From assembly GCA_030765045.1 (NCBI GenBank), contig CM060967.1, positions 153,458,251 through 153,522,250 of the forward strand: a DNA stretch of 64,000 nucleotides. Reading direction: 5' to 3'. This document shows, piece after piece, positions 46,635 to 58,600 of this stretch; position 1 is the first letter of the stretch, and each line of letters opens with the position of its first letter. Under the pieces are notes generated by a model that saw only the letters and a program-made list of their open reading frames with translations, ran no database searches and was not told where the DNA came from. The translations under genes were made by a program, and so were the position numbers. The DNA is from Tenodera sinensis (lineage: Eukaryota; Arthropoda; Insecta; Mantodea; Mantidae).

Positions 46635-46740
46635 CAGCTCCTGTGGCTGTTTTTAGTCCCGCTATTGGTAGTTGGGTCGTTTTAGCTGCAACACGCCTTA
46701 ATCTATCCCACACAACCGAGGAAGGTGTGGGTCAGTTAAA

Positions 46741-47754
46741 TTAAGCTACAAATTTGCTCCATGATGACTTTTTGGCATCCTTAATGACTTGTCTGGACCT
46801 GGCGCGCATTTTCTTATATTCGATTAGGTTATCCAAAGTAGGGTGACATTGGAAAACCCTAAGAGCACGCCTTCGAGCACGAATGGCATTCCGACATTCT
46901 TCTGTCCACCAGGGGATGGGAAATCGACGGGGGTGTGAAGTCGACCACGGAATTGATTGTTCAGCAGCAGAGAGAATCATCTGCGTGAGATGCTGCGCCA
47001 AATCATTTACTGATTCGTCCTCGTTGTACGTAAAGACAGCCAACTGGGTGTAAAGGTTCCAGTTGGCATGGTTCAAACACCATCAGGGCATACGTGTGGA
47101 ACATGTATCTTGCGTCAAGAGACTAATAAGACATGGAAAGTGGTCACTAGAGTGTAAATCAGAGATGACATTCCATTGTAAGGAGACTGCCAACTGAGGT
47201 GAACAAACTGCAAGATCAAGGTGCGAGAAACTATTGTAAGAGTTAGAAATGAATGTAGGCTCTCCAGTGTTGAGGAGAGCTTGGTTGTGACTGTCCAAGA
47301 AATCGGCAACGAATGTACCTCTCGCACAAGCGCGACTTGAACCACAGCATTGAAGTCTCCCACCAACAGGAACGGTGTTGGTAACTGGGAAACTAGATAT
47401 TCTAAATCAATGTGCGAGAAGTCATGGGACGGAGGCAAATATAGATTACAGATGGTGAAATGGATGTTTGGCAGTTTAATTCGTACAGCAATTTTGTATA
47501 TCAGAGTGCAATGGTAGAGTTTGCATATATACGTCATCTCTGACAAGCATCATAGCGCTGCCATGTGCCGGAACACCCTCTTCTGGTGTGACGTCACACC
47601 GTACTGGGGGGTATCGCCTTAGATGGAAAGTGTCTTGAGGACGCAGCTTAGTCTCTTGCAAACATGCGACCAGAGGTTCGTTTTCTTTGGGCAAAAGCTC
47701 AAGCTCTGAACGTTGACTTCCTATGCCACGGATGTTCCATTGTAGGATAGCCAT
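46741..47754 (-). pseudogene. LINE ORF2: APE-type endonuclease and linker
   Basis: ORF2 starts MAILQWNIRGIGSQRSELEL at 47754. The metal-binding glutamate is in CLQETKL, GDFNAV holds the aspartate and asparagine, and SSDHFPCL holds the catalytic histidine. The linker continues with RRFPIPWWTEECRNAIRARR, common between endonuclease and reverse transcriptase in Jockey/I-like LINEs. At least three frame changes (near 47520, 47290 and 47080) interrupt the domain. The ATG lies 44 bp downstream of the ORF1 stop. Confidence 0.85.
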
Positions 47755-47797
47755 ATTGCATTGTGTATGGGATAGGTAATTCCAAGGTAACTCTTCA

Positions 47798-49269
47798 TTA
47801 CTTTGGAGTAGGCGGTTGTCGAACTAATTTAGCCCTTTTCTTTTCTCTTGGGCTGGCATTCTTGTCAGGCGCTTTTTCGCGCCTCTTTTCTACTGGGATT
47901 CTCCCAGTGTGGGCAGATTGGTCTAACTCCATGTCCTCTGCCGAGGACGTCCGTTTTCCCATTGCGAACTTGGGTTCGAGTGTCTCGAACCGATTGCTAA
48001 TGGGGACTGGCGAAGATGAAAGATGCCAGTCTGAGTCCACCCCTGAAGATTCCCCAGAAGAGGATCTTCGAGATCTTCTTGGACTCCTAAATCCCTTTGA
48101 TGTACTGGGATCAGGCTTATCTTCCTTGAGGAAATCGTTCTTAGTATAGTTCTTCTTAAACTTTATCGGTGAGGCATTGTAGATTACAGGTTGCTAGTCT
48201 TCTGTGTTGAGTTTGACATTTTCGTTGATGATCTGGCAGTTGAATTTTTTTCACCAACATATTTTGTACACGTTGATACAGATGTAAGCGCTGATGTTGA
48301 TGGCTTTGGAATAGAGCTACGGACAACAAGTGTTTTCAGATATTGTTGCCCCATTGAAATCGCTGGTCTGCATTGCGATCTCTCTGCTCGGTACCGGTTT
48401 AGCTGCAACTGAGCTATAGGTTCCGGACCTTGGAACAGAGGGTTGGCGTATACGTAAGAGCTTCCGGGCTTCTGAAAAGGGCACCTTCTCTTTAACCCGT
48501 ATCTCTTGGATCGCTCTTTCCTCTACAAAGTGGGGGCAATCTGGGGAACTAGATGGATGTTCACCTCTGCAGTTCACGCATGACGGAGCTACAGTACATG
48601 CACCATCATGGAATTCATCTCCACATTGAGGGCATGTCGCTAGTCCCTTACATAGCTCACTTGTATGTCCAAAACGCTGGCACTTAAAACATGTGAGTGG
48701 GTTCGGGATGAAAGGCCTAACTTCAATGGATTCATACCCTGCCTTAATCCTTTGCGGGAGATCCACCCGATCAAAGGTCAGGAACAGGGTATTAGTTGGC
48801 TTTAACTCGCCACCTTCTTTACGTTGAAATCGATAAACGTGGATGACGCCTTGTTCTGCCAGATTCTCTTGAATCTCCTCATTTGATAATCCCTCTAATG
48901 CACGGGTGTTTATCATGCCGTGCGAGGAGTTCAAGGTTCTGTGCATCTCAACACGTACAGGATAACTTACTAGCATATTCGCTTTCAGTATTTTAGCTGC
49001 TTGGGTAGCTGAATGTGCTTCAACCAGGAGCGTGCCATTGCGAGATCTAGTGCACGACTTTACTGGACCAGCAATGTTATCCAAACCCTTTTGTATTGTA
49101 AATGGGCTCACCGATAAAATTTATCTCCCTCAGTTCTAGATATCACTAAGTAGCGAGGACCACTCGACTCTGCTACTTCCTTTACACAAACTTCAGTAGG
49201 TTTTGTTTTATGAGTTTTCGTACTCATGGCGATGACATCCTCCACCATTGCAAATGTCTCCGATGGCAT
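47798..49269 (-). pseudogene. LINE ORF1 (gag-like, three zinc knuckles)
   Basis: A likely start at 49269 reads MPSETFAMVEDVIAMSTKTH. A frame change occurs near 49112, just after GDKFYR. The long middle part (49111-48317) contains three knuckles: CFKCQRFGHTSELC, CPQCGDEFHDGAC and CVNCRGEHPSSSPDC. The C-terminal tail continues in other frames to PREKKRAKLVRQPPTPK and a stop at 47798. ORF1 proteins of this kind bind the LINE RNA. The frame breaks make it non-functional. Confidence 0.82.
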
Positions 49270-49907
49270 GCTCACATACTGGGCGCCACCCCGGCTTAGG
49301 TGAGAGTCCTGGCCAGGACCTTGCTCACCCTAGGGTCTCACCTCCCAATGTATAGACAGAGGGACCCAATCGCCTTCAGAAGTGCATCAGCTCATGCAAT
49401 GGCCCCTCCCCGGGACTGACCTTTATCAGCGGATGTGCACACAGATCCTACATGATAACCAGGGGCTGGGACTTATGTAATTACCCAGTCACCCCTTGCA
49501 TCACCCCACCCTCCTACAACCCGCGCGTAGGTTATCCATCAGACTGTGTGCAGGGAGGTATCAGGTGGGAGGTCAAACACAAAAGTGGACCAAGGTTGAT
49601 TGGACGTTTGGCATGTGCCCTCTCACCTCTTGGATGAACCCAATCGAGAGTATGGCTCGGGGCCCCGGGTACACCAAACCCGTACCTACCGTAGTAGGAG
49701 CCCCTGGGGGAGTTTGATTTCGGAGTCCTCTTCTCCTAGATGAGTCGTCGACCAAGACTAACGAGCCTCATCTACCCGTTTGGAATGTTCTTTGCTTCCC
49801 CTCACCTCTTGCCTACCAGTGGTCAAAATGACACTTAGTAGGCCGTCTTGTTCGGGTACTGAGCCCCTCCGCCACGTCAAGGCGACACTCCTTCAGAGGA
49901 GATCCAT

Positions 49908-50910
49908 AAACTTTACAATAAATTTCAGGCCAAAGAACATGTTCAGGCTCAGAAATCTGAAAGATGGCTTACAGTTCTTCCCGAAGAAACATTACACAAC
50001 ATTGGTCATTGCTTGGAGAATTACCCCAAAAACCGCTTAGGCGTCTTTCACAACAGGCAGACATTTCTTATGGCTCTTTACAAAGTGCTACTAAATTGCT
50101 GAAGTTTAAACCATATAAAATAACTGTGGCACATGCCCTCCAACCAGGTAATCCTGTAATTAGGTGCACATTGAGTGGACTCCCAATAGTGTATACAATG
50201 GCAAAATTGAACTACATTTAATATTTTTCACGGACAAGGCTTGGTTCCACCTTCATGGATATGTGTGTACACAAAATAATTGTGAACAAGGCTTGGTTCC
50301 ACCTTCATGGACATGTGTGTACACAAAATAATTGTGAATAAGGCTTGGTTCCACCTTCATGAATATGTGTGTACACAAAATAATTGTTGTTGGAGCTCTG
50401 AGAATCCTAATAGTGTACATGAAATACCCCTTCATGACCATAAAATTGGTGTATGGTGCACCACTGGTGGAGAAATTCATAGGCCCAATTTTTTCAAGTC
50501 AACAGTTGATTCCCATACATAAATGAGTACAATTTTGCCCCCTTTTTCTAGAGAATTAACTGACAGGGAGCGTTATTTTGCCTTTTTTCAACAAGACTGC
50601 AACAGCTCATACAGCCAATCTTTCGATGAGAACAATTGAAAGTGTTTCAAGATAGAATTATTAGTAGAAATTTGTGGCCCCCTCAGTCCCCCGACCTAGC
50701 TCCCTGCGATTTCTATCTCTGGGTTAACTTAAAGCATAAAGTGTACAAGACAAACCCACTCACCCTGGAAGAATTAAAACAAAATATCCGTCAGGAAATT
50801 TTTCAACATGAACTACAGCGAGTGATGGATAATTTCCTAAAGAGGTGCCAAAAATGTATGGACAATGGCAGTGGCAGCATCTGCTTTAATTATATTGGTA
50901 AGTAAAGCCT
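49908..50910 (+). pseudogene. Mariner/Tc1-like transposase pseudogene
   Basis: In changing frames: SIHKL-like start, QAQKSERWLTVLPEETLHNI, the helix-turn-helix RRLSQQADISYGSLQSATKL followed by KFKPYKITVAHALQPG, KAWFHLHGYVCTQNN (repeated three times), ENPNSVHEIPLHDHKIGVW, FFQQD then ATAHTAN in the next frame, and LWPPQSPDLAPCDFYLW with the third acidic position. This is a widespread insect Tc1/mariner type. Frameshifts, stops and the triplication inactivate it. Confidence 0.82.
50235..50390. repeat. 52-bp tandem triplication in the transposase gene
   Basis: Three copies of a 52-bp unit that begins with (C/T)AAGGCTTGGTTCCACCTTC, starting at 50235, 50287 and 50339. They differ by only a few bases. 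The unit encodes the conserved AWFHLHGYVCTQN segment, and 52 is not a multiple of three. Confidence 0.95.
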
Positions 50911-50930
50911 TTAAAAGTGGTTTTAAAAAT

Positions 50931-50985
50931 GTTGTATGGTTTTATAACCATACAACCTGTTATAGCAGCCGACTCTGCTATAACA
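50931..50985. repeat. Two adjacent perfect hairpins near the element's 3' end
   Basis: GTTGTATGGTT pairs with AACCATACAAC over a 4-base loop (50931-50956). One base later TGTTATAGCAG pairs with CTGCTATAACA over a 6-base loop (50958-50985). Both stems are 11 bp and perfect. Confidence 0.85.
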
Positions 50986-51064
50986 GCAGCAGTCGGCGAC
51001 GAGCACAGAGGACCCGTACAGACAAAACACAGCACAGCTGGTTAACAGTCTTTTGGATCACCCA

Positions 51065-52180
51065 TTATATCCACTCCAATTTCTCAAAGTATCATTAAGA
51101 AATGGGTCTTTCTTATATGAGTGCTTCAATCCAAAAATATTACACTATTATTTCCAATTTCTTGGAACAATGCCGTGAATTGGTGTCTACCTTCCTTGGA
51201 CCTGTCGATTGAAGCTTATTGAAAATTCATACATTGCTATGACAATAGCGTTCGGATATTGCCTCTTAATACTTTCTTATGATGATGTCTGATGGCATCA
51301 CATATTATATATGATTTTATAATAATCTTGTACTTGCCAAGAAAATAATGATTTATATTTTTAACACTTCTAACGTGATATTACACAAAATAATCATTGA
51401 TCGTACGAACATAATTAAGATATAGAAATTGACAATAATTATCATCTCCATAAAATAATATTCCATAATAAAAAAATAATGCTGAATAAATAAAGTCAAT
51501 ATCTTTCTTTCATAGAAGTTTGAAAACAGTGTTGTCATAATCACGATCCGGAAAATTATAATGTAAGTGTTGTTTAGTGTTATTGACTCGTCTTTTAACT
51601 TAAATAAAGTCAAGTTCATGTTTGTTTTAAATATTTCTGGGGCCACATAAAATAACTGTTTCATCCTGCTGCAAAATTCTTGCAAGAACATTTGCCATTT
51701 TTCTATGAAATGTACCATATACAAATACAAACAGGGATGTTGTAGAGTTATGAGAGACAAAAATAGCATAATAAACCTGCCTTTGGGAGAAAAAGGGCCA
51801 GACCCTTCCAAGAGTTTGCATTCCGTCACTACAAGATGTCACAAAACTTAGGTTTTGCAAGCCAATATAATCGACTCAAGCACTGAAGTGGCCATACTTC
51901 TGAAGCCGATCCCATCAGCTTTAGTATTTAAAGGCCTGGCTCACACTAAAAGGGTTAAATGAGAGTAAATAGGCTCATTCACATGAACAAAAGATAAAAA
52001 TCCATTGTCATTTTTGGCAGTGTTCCAAAATACATACACACAGCACTTTGTGCTTTATCATATATATAGCTTAAAAGTAGAAAATCCTAGAGAAGCCAAT
52101 GGGAACTAAGGTCATCTTATATTCCAAGCTGTCATATTTGGGTAAGTATGGTGCAATTCAACATTCCAATCAAAATTCGT
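51065..52180. other. No gene recognised
   Basis: A 158-codon AT-rich open frame (51829-51353, minus) has no recognisable motif and is hydrophobic and isoleucine-rich. I consider it chance. Confidence 0.4.
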
Positions 52181-52197
52181 TAATTTATCAAGCGAGC

Positions 52198-52203
52198 TTT
52201 ATT
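52198..52203 (-). promoter_or_regulatory. Possible METAP1 polyadenylation signal
   Basis: AATAAA on the minus strand, about 310 bp after the METAP1 stop codon. Position and strand fit, but such hexamers are common in AT-rich DNA. Confidence 0.3.
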
Positions 52204-52510
52204 TAAAACCAACGTTTAATCTTTGCACAGAAAATTCACAGTAAAAAATGTTGCATGGTATTAGTCAACAAAATTTGTTTACACGTGAATGTTTATGCAC
52301 ATGCAACAAATCCTTAGAACAGTTCATCTGTACAATATTTCTTTAATTTTCCTTTTTTTCCTTTTTTCTATACATATATAAACATTTTAAGGAGGGAGGC
52401 AAACCCGCTGCGCAGCAATTAAATGAAACTGGCTGCTTACTTCCTCATTGTTTGGATGATTTAGGTTAAAAATAAATTGTTCATGGTGTTCTAGATTTAT
52501 GAGCCGTTCA

Positions 52511-52677
52511 TTACAATGAGTCAAGGAAATGAAACTGTCCATTCTTTTCTTGGCGACGTGTTAAGATATCGCAGCCGTTCTCTGTGACAAGCAGGGTATG
52601 TTCAAACTGCGCTGACAGCATCCCATCAACAGTCACAGCTGTCCATTTATCTGGCCACATTTCATCTCTCCAACTAC
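52511..52677 (-). CDS. METAP1: METAP1 last coding exon
   Basis: The acceptor is CTTACAG before GTAGTTGGAG. The first two bases complete a glycine codon with the G that ends the previous exon. The exon carries the glutamate ligand in SAQFEHTLL and ends FHFLDSL and a TAA stop at 52511. Confidence 0.95.
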
Positions 52678-55600
52678 CTGTAAGAAAAATTCTACTACCA
52701 ATTCCAGCCCTAAGCATGATGCAATTTGACAATAACACTTCATAAATATATCTTAAACATATGGTAATTTAATCAAAATCATTAATGCCACTTTGGAAAA
52801 AATAACATTTTTTCAATGAAAAACTAAGCTGTTAAGAGTGAAGCAACACAATCTAAAATAAAAACAAATTTACAGATTGAAAGCTTCACTATCTTAGTAA
52901 TTGCTGCAAGTCCTTGAATTAATATGCAAATATTTGTTTTTATTTTCGATAATTTTTTTTATTTAGGACATTTTGAATATTCATAAAAGAAGTACATGGA
53001 CAAATTAAAATGTTAAAATGACATTCCATATGGGCGCCAGAAGTGGCTGGGCATATTTGAAGATGGTCTCGGTCCATTTCCTCTTGTAGATCACATAGAG
53101 GACAGAGTGGTGAAGAATATATCCCAATTTTGTTTAAATGTTTTGCCAGACAATCATGTCCTGTAATCAACCTGAAGGTTGCAACTGCTGTTTTTCGAAG
53201 ATACTCAGGAATTACTTTTTGAATGTTTGGTAGTTCCCATCTTTTATTCTTTGATTTTTCTTAGTAATATTTTGCAATAATTTTTTTGAATTCAGAGTTG
53301 ACTAATCTTTTAGCTGCATAAAATGGTAGATTAACTATAGATTTATGTACACTGCTGGTACCCTTTTTTGCAAGAAAATCAGCTTTGTCATTACCACTCA
53401 GTCCACAGTGAGCTGGTATCCATTGGAAGACTAGGTGTTTTTTGAAGTGCTGTTAGATGGGTAAGGATTTTCCAACATTCTATAATTGTTCAGTTTTTCG
53501 TGACAACTTGGAAGTAATTGCTATAATTGCTGCCCTGGAATCTGAGAGAATAACTGCTTGATGAAAATGTGAAATTCTAAACAAAAGATTTTGTAGGGCC
53601 ATTCAAATTGCTTCAATTTTTCCATGAAAGTTTGTAGTTCCACAACTTAAAAGATTTATAATAGGAAAAGAGGTGACACGTGACTCATGCCCCTGCTCCA
53701 TCTCGGTTTGATATCAATGATCCATCAGTATAAATATGGAGCAATTCATGTTCCAGAAATCTAGTATAGATTGTCTCTAATGCCAATAATTTTAGAACAC
53801 TAGTTGGTGTATCACTTTTCTTAACTTCTTCTATCAGGTGTAAATAATATGTGATGTTTAATGTTTGTGTCGGATTGACATTATGTATGAAGTTTCCCTT
53901 TGAATTAGGAAGGTATACATTCTTCTTGATGTCTTGCATTTTGGAAAGAAAGCTCTCCTGAGTCTTTAGTGTATGTGTAAAATTTCTCTTGTTCCATGTA
54001 TTGAATGGGAGTCAGATCAACTTTTTGTGTTGAATAAGAGCTGCTTTTTCTATTTCATATTCAATGGGGTATTGGTTGGTTAGTATTTCCATAGCTGGTA
54101 TTGGTGTGGTTTTGAGAGCACCTGTAATTAATCTCAGACTTTGGTTTTGAAAGATTTGAATCTTTTTTGTGTTTGCTGTTACCAGAACTTCGCTGCAGTA
54201 AGTAAATAATGGCTTTATATACACATCGTATGTTGTGTTAAGAGTTGCTCTGGAATATCCCCACTTCATTCCTGTTAGACGTTTTAACAGTGAAAGGCAC
54301 CTTTCTGCTCTTTGTATTACATTTTCTATTTGTTTGGTCCATGTAAGTTTGGTATCAAATATAATTCCCAAATACTTTGCTTCCTTTGTTTCTGGTAATT
54401 GTTGACACTCAAAATTTAGTTATATTTTTAGTGGTTTTTTCTTAGTGAAAAGATTTGGTAGTTTGATTTTGTTGCATTAATAGTCATTAAATTTTCTTTG
54501 GTCCACTTTTGTAGGTTGGTTAAGAATTGTTGCACAGTTTTTTCTAGTTCTGTAATTTTGTTTTTTGGTTTTGAAGTCCACATTACTAAGTCATCGGCAA
54601 ATAGGGCACACTTCACACCTGATTCTTGTATTTGTTGTGGCAGATGGTTAATAAAAATAATAAAAAAAATGTGGTGCTGAGCACCAAAGAACTTGCAATA
54701 TTACTAAGATAAGTAAAGCTTTTAGTTTCTAATTTGTTTTCACTTTAGATCCAAAATATTGTCAAAATTACAGTACAATCTCACTTTAAACCCAAATTAA
54801 AGTCTAACAAAATAAAAATTCCTTTAAACAATGCTGCTGTAGCATAGGCCCTTTTGTGATAGACAGCAAAGCAATTAAGGAAAGCTTCCACCCTGAACCA
54901 CATTGTACATTATAACTCACCTTGTGAAATCATAGGTTCAATTGTAAAGCAATGTCCAGGCTTCATCACACCTACAGCTTTATTTTCTGCAAAATCACAA
55001 AGACAAAGTAATAAATTTATACTCTGGAGTACACAAGTAAAATTAACTTTATATCTTTTGAGTAATAAAACAGAAAAAAGATTATGGTCCGATAATCCTG
55101 TTTTTACAATGTTCAACTCTGTTTCAAGCACATTATAATTACATTTTATGTAATTTTGTCCACTGTGGTTAGGTTCTTTATCTTTAGCTTTTCTAATAAG
55201 GAAAGTATTAAATATTTAGTACCAAAATCTAAGAGCTCCCCCACAGCACAACGGTAGTGGCAAAGGATTTTTCCCTGCTAGGAGGTCTGGACTAGGGTGC
55301 ACTCAGCCGTGTTAGGTCACTGAGAGGCCAACTGAGGGGCTACTTGATTGTAAAGTAGCAGCCCCTGGTCGAGAAAACCACATAGTCGGCTGGAAGGGAT
55401 CAGGGCACTGACCATATCCCACCCCCAGTACTGTACCCCACTCATGATGCCTGTGATGGGCAGAGGTGGGGGATGCAGTGGTCGGGCAGTAGGCCTTGGC
55501 CTGGATGAACTGTTGTACCATTGGGCTACAGTTACAGGCTACCAAGACCTAAAGGGTTTTATACGAGTTTTGTAGCTCAGGAACTAAATTGACAGCAGTT

Positions 55601-58600
55601 GTGTTTCACCTCTGCTATGTACAATTATTCTTAACAAAAGATGCTAGAATTACAGTCCTTTCAATGGTAAATGGGCACAATACACATTCTGGTTTACATG
55701 ACTAAGTTTGGCTGTAATGAAGTATCTTTTTTAGCATTTACCTTCACTTTTCTCAATGCGTTAAAAGTCTGCTTTCTTTTATATTTTTCCTACAGGTTAC
55801 CCAAAATTAAACATTACAATACCCAATCACTGGATCTCTTCATTAATCTGTGTGTCTTCAAACACCAATAGAAATATGAATTATTATTTATTTATGCCCA
55901 CAAACTTACTGTTGGTGTTTTTAAACACACAACCCGTGTGTGGGCAATGTTTGAGAGGTAGCATTGAATTTGTAAGTTCCAGTTCTACCTCTCAGAAATA
56001 TGAATTATTATTTATGTCAACAAACTTAATGCTGGTGTTTTTAAACACACAAGCTGTGTGAGGGCAATGTTTAAGAGGTGGAATCAGGACTGAAAAATTT
56101 AATGCCATAGCCGGGATTTGAACCACAGATCTTATGCTTACCGAGCTGCTGCTCTAACCACAAGGGAATCTCACATCAGAGATAAATGCCTCAAGGGCAA
56201 CTTACAACAGTAAGTAACTGTGGTCTAAGCAGGTAAGTACGAATCGATTGTGGAATTTAATGTCATACTGGCAAGTTGGCCATGGTAGCTTAGTGATTAG
56301 AGCAGCCGCTCGATAAGCGGAAGATCTGTGGTTCAAATCCCGGCTATGGCATTGAATTTTTCAGTCCTGATTCCACCTCTTAGAAATCTGAATGTTTACA
56401 ATGACAATTACTCTGGTATCCCTTCATACAATGACAATTAAATTCAAATCACAACTCATTCCAAGAAACATCATTTACAAATAAAAAATTCAATCACAAT
56501 ATATCAGGTGCATCCATAAGCAAGTTTCCCAGTAGTCCCACAGCTAGCAAACCATATATTGCATAAAGCAACTGTTTACATCATAGAGTAATTACTCAGG
56601 GGTCTCCGTCTAGGGGATATGTGAATGGCAACCACAAGGTACCCAAGCTGAGCAGAACATTACTTCCACTTACTGGTGTTTTGCTCCTCACTGTAACTTT
56701 TCTATCTGACCTTACCTTGGTCATCTCTTGTTCTCTTCCGACCCCGATGCTATTAGGGTTCCTGAGGACTAGGGAGTCTTTATTTTTTCAACCTCTCCAT
56801 TTCTCTAATTTCCCTATAAAACCTTAACCCCTAACATGCTGACCTATCATGGCATGTAATACGTCCTCTGATTGGTAATCAGAGGATATGGTGGGTGAAT
56901 TTATTTTGATAATTTTCCCGGTCAGGTCGGTGAGACCCGTAAACCAACGACAGGTGTGGTCCTCCAGACATTCTGGGGGTTGTGAGAGAGCGATGTGACC
57001 GCCAAAACATAAAAATATGGTGCTCTCTAAAAAGCGGTTACATTTACTGCTAAGTCTCTTCAAGAGGAAATGGATAGAAACCACCTTCAAATATGCCCGG
57101 CCACTTCTAGTGCCCCATCCATCAGTGAAAAATATTGGAGAGCAAGAGGATTAATGACTTCATTGTCAGAAATCCAGCATTAGCTAACAACAACTGACAT
57201 GTGTCAGCGGAACTTCAGGAGCTGCAGTGATCAAAGATGAAAGCTCCTGTACCAGCTCCTGCTGAATGTGAAGCATAGTCTATGATTTTGATTGCACAGA
57301 GCATAGTGCCAATCAGAATAAATGGCACAGGATGCTTAGTGCTTGTGCAGTCTTGTTGCAAAATAAGGCTGGGCTACACACAGCTCAACAGGCTACACTT
57401 CTCCCAGAAGTTTGACTGGGAGGTGTTTGATCATCCAACCTATAGCCAGAGTCACCCAACGGCTGAAGATGGGATCGAATGGTCCTGAAAACGTTTCCGC
57501 TTAAAAAAGCAGTTAGTAGTGAAGGTGTGTGTAAATAAGTGACTCAAAATAAAAAACTCAAACTTGAAGAATACTTCACTGTCAATAGGGCTTCTATTTT
57601 TAATATTCACTATAGCCAGGACTTACCTTCCAGTTATTGGTTCTTAGATCTCAATAAATTTCTGTCCAGACAGTATCAGCATTTTCAGACTAACAGAGAG
57701 ATAGATACAGTTGTCACACAGTGGTTCCAATCCCAGCCTAAGACTGCAAAGTTGGTGACTGGTATGCGAAATGTGTGACTTTGGATGGTGAATATGCTGA
57801 AAAATACCTCAACACTTCCTGTATCTGTTCCAATGAATCTTTCAAATTAAACTGTGTTTTGTTTCTGTAAGCAGCCCCAGGGAAGCTTACTTTATGAATG
57901 CACCTCTTAGTAATACTTCCTGATCACTTAGTTAAAAACTCAGATGGTTTAAGTTTTGTTGCCTTGCTTCATATGCAGAGAATACCAAAATTGGTTACAC
58001 ATAGTAGCCATGAGATAAAATACTCTATACATTTGAACAGAACTGGTATATGTCCTTCACTACTCTGTCCTCTATGTGATTTGCAAGAGGAAATGGACCA
58101 AGACCACCTTTAAATAAGCCCAGCCCCTTCTAGTGCCCCATCCATCAGTGAAAAATATTGGAAAGCAATAGGATTAATGACTTCATTGTCAGAAATCCAG
58201 CATTAGCCAACAACAGGTTTTGGATATAAAGGCCAATATCAACATATCAAAGACTTCAAATTAACAGAAGAGGACACCCTTGTCTCCTTTGACGTAGAGT
58301 CACTATTTCCCAGCATACCAATAGAAAAGCTCCCATCACTGATCAAAAATTGGCTCAAATCACTTGGAATGTCATCGTCAGAAATTGCAGAATACATAGA
58401 ACTCACCAAATTATGCACAGAACAAAATTTCTTCCAGTTCCAAACAAAGTATTTCCGTCAAACTTCAGGTTTAGCAATGGGCAAATCTCTCTCGCCATTC
58501 TTAGCAGATATTTACATGAGTTCATTGGAAATAAGGATCACAAAAGGTTTCCCGTGGATGTTCAAACTCTGGCAACGATATGTGGATGATATATTTGCAA

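Larger units (their letters stand above)
43900..49900 (-). mobile_element. Nearly full-length LINE of the I/R1/Jockey group, inactive
   Basis: On the minus strand, a GC-richer 5' leader (about 49900-49270) is followed by ORF1 with zinc knuckles (49269-47798) and ORF2 with endonuclease, reverse transcriptase, RNase H and a C-terminal zinc motif (47754-44086). The 3' UTR includes a direct repeat of GGCAATAGCCAGATATAAA at about 43943 and 44022. Presence of RNase H plus a three-knuckle ORF1 points to the I or related clades. Its base composition differs from the AT-rich surroundings. Exact ends were not determined. Confidence 0.8.
49905..51062 (+). mobile_element. Mariner/Tc1-like element, 5'-truncated, rearranged
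   Basis: The right terminus is AGTCTTTTGGATCACCC, shared with 39569. The left terminus was not found, and the element abuts the 5' leader of the LINE. The transposase relic and two unusual repeat structures are annotated separately. Confidence 0.75.

Noticed and set aside
49452..49755. Short frames in the GC-rich region upstream of LINE ORF1
   Set aside because: They fall in the LINE 5' leader and have no recognisable motif.
50235..50390. Possible CRISPR-like array
   Set aside because: Three contiguous 52-bp units without spacers inside a transposase pseudogene in a eukaryotic genome.
51353..51829. 158-codon frame on the minus strand
   Set aside because: AT-rich, isoleucine/methionine-heavy composition as expected from random AT-rich DNA; no domain.
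56279..56350. Possible functional tRNA gene
   Set aside because: The acceptor and D arms look good but the T arm pairs poorly, and the unit is repeated with SINE-like tails.
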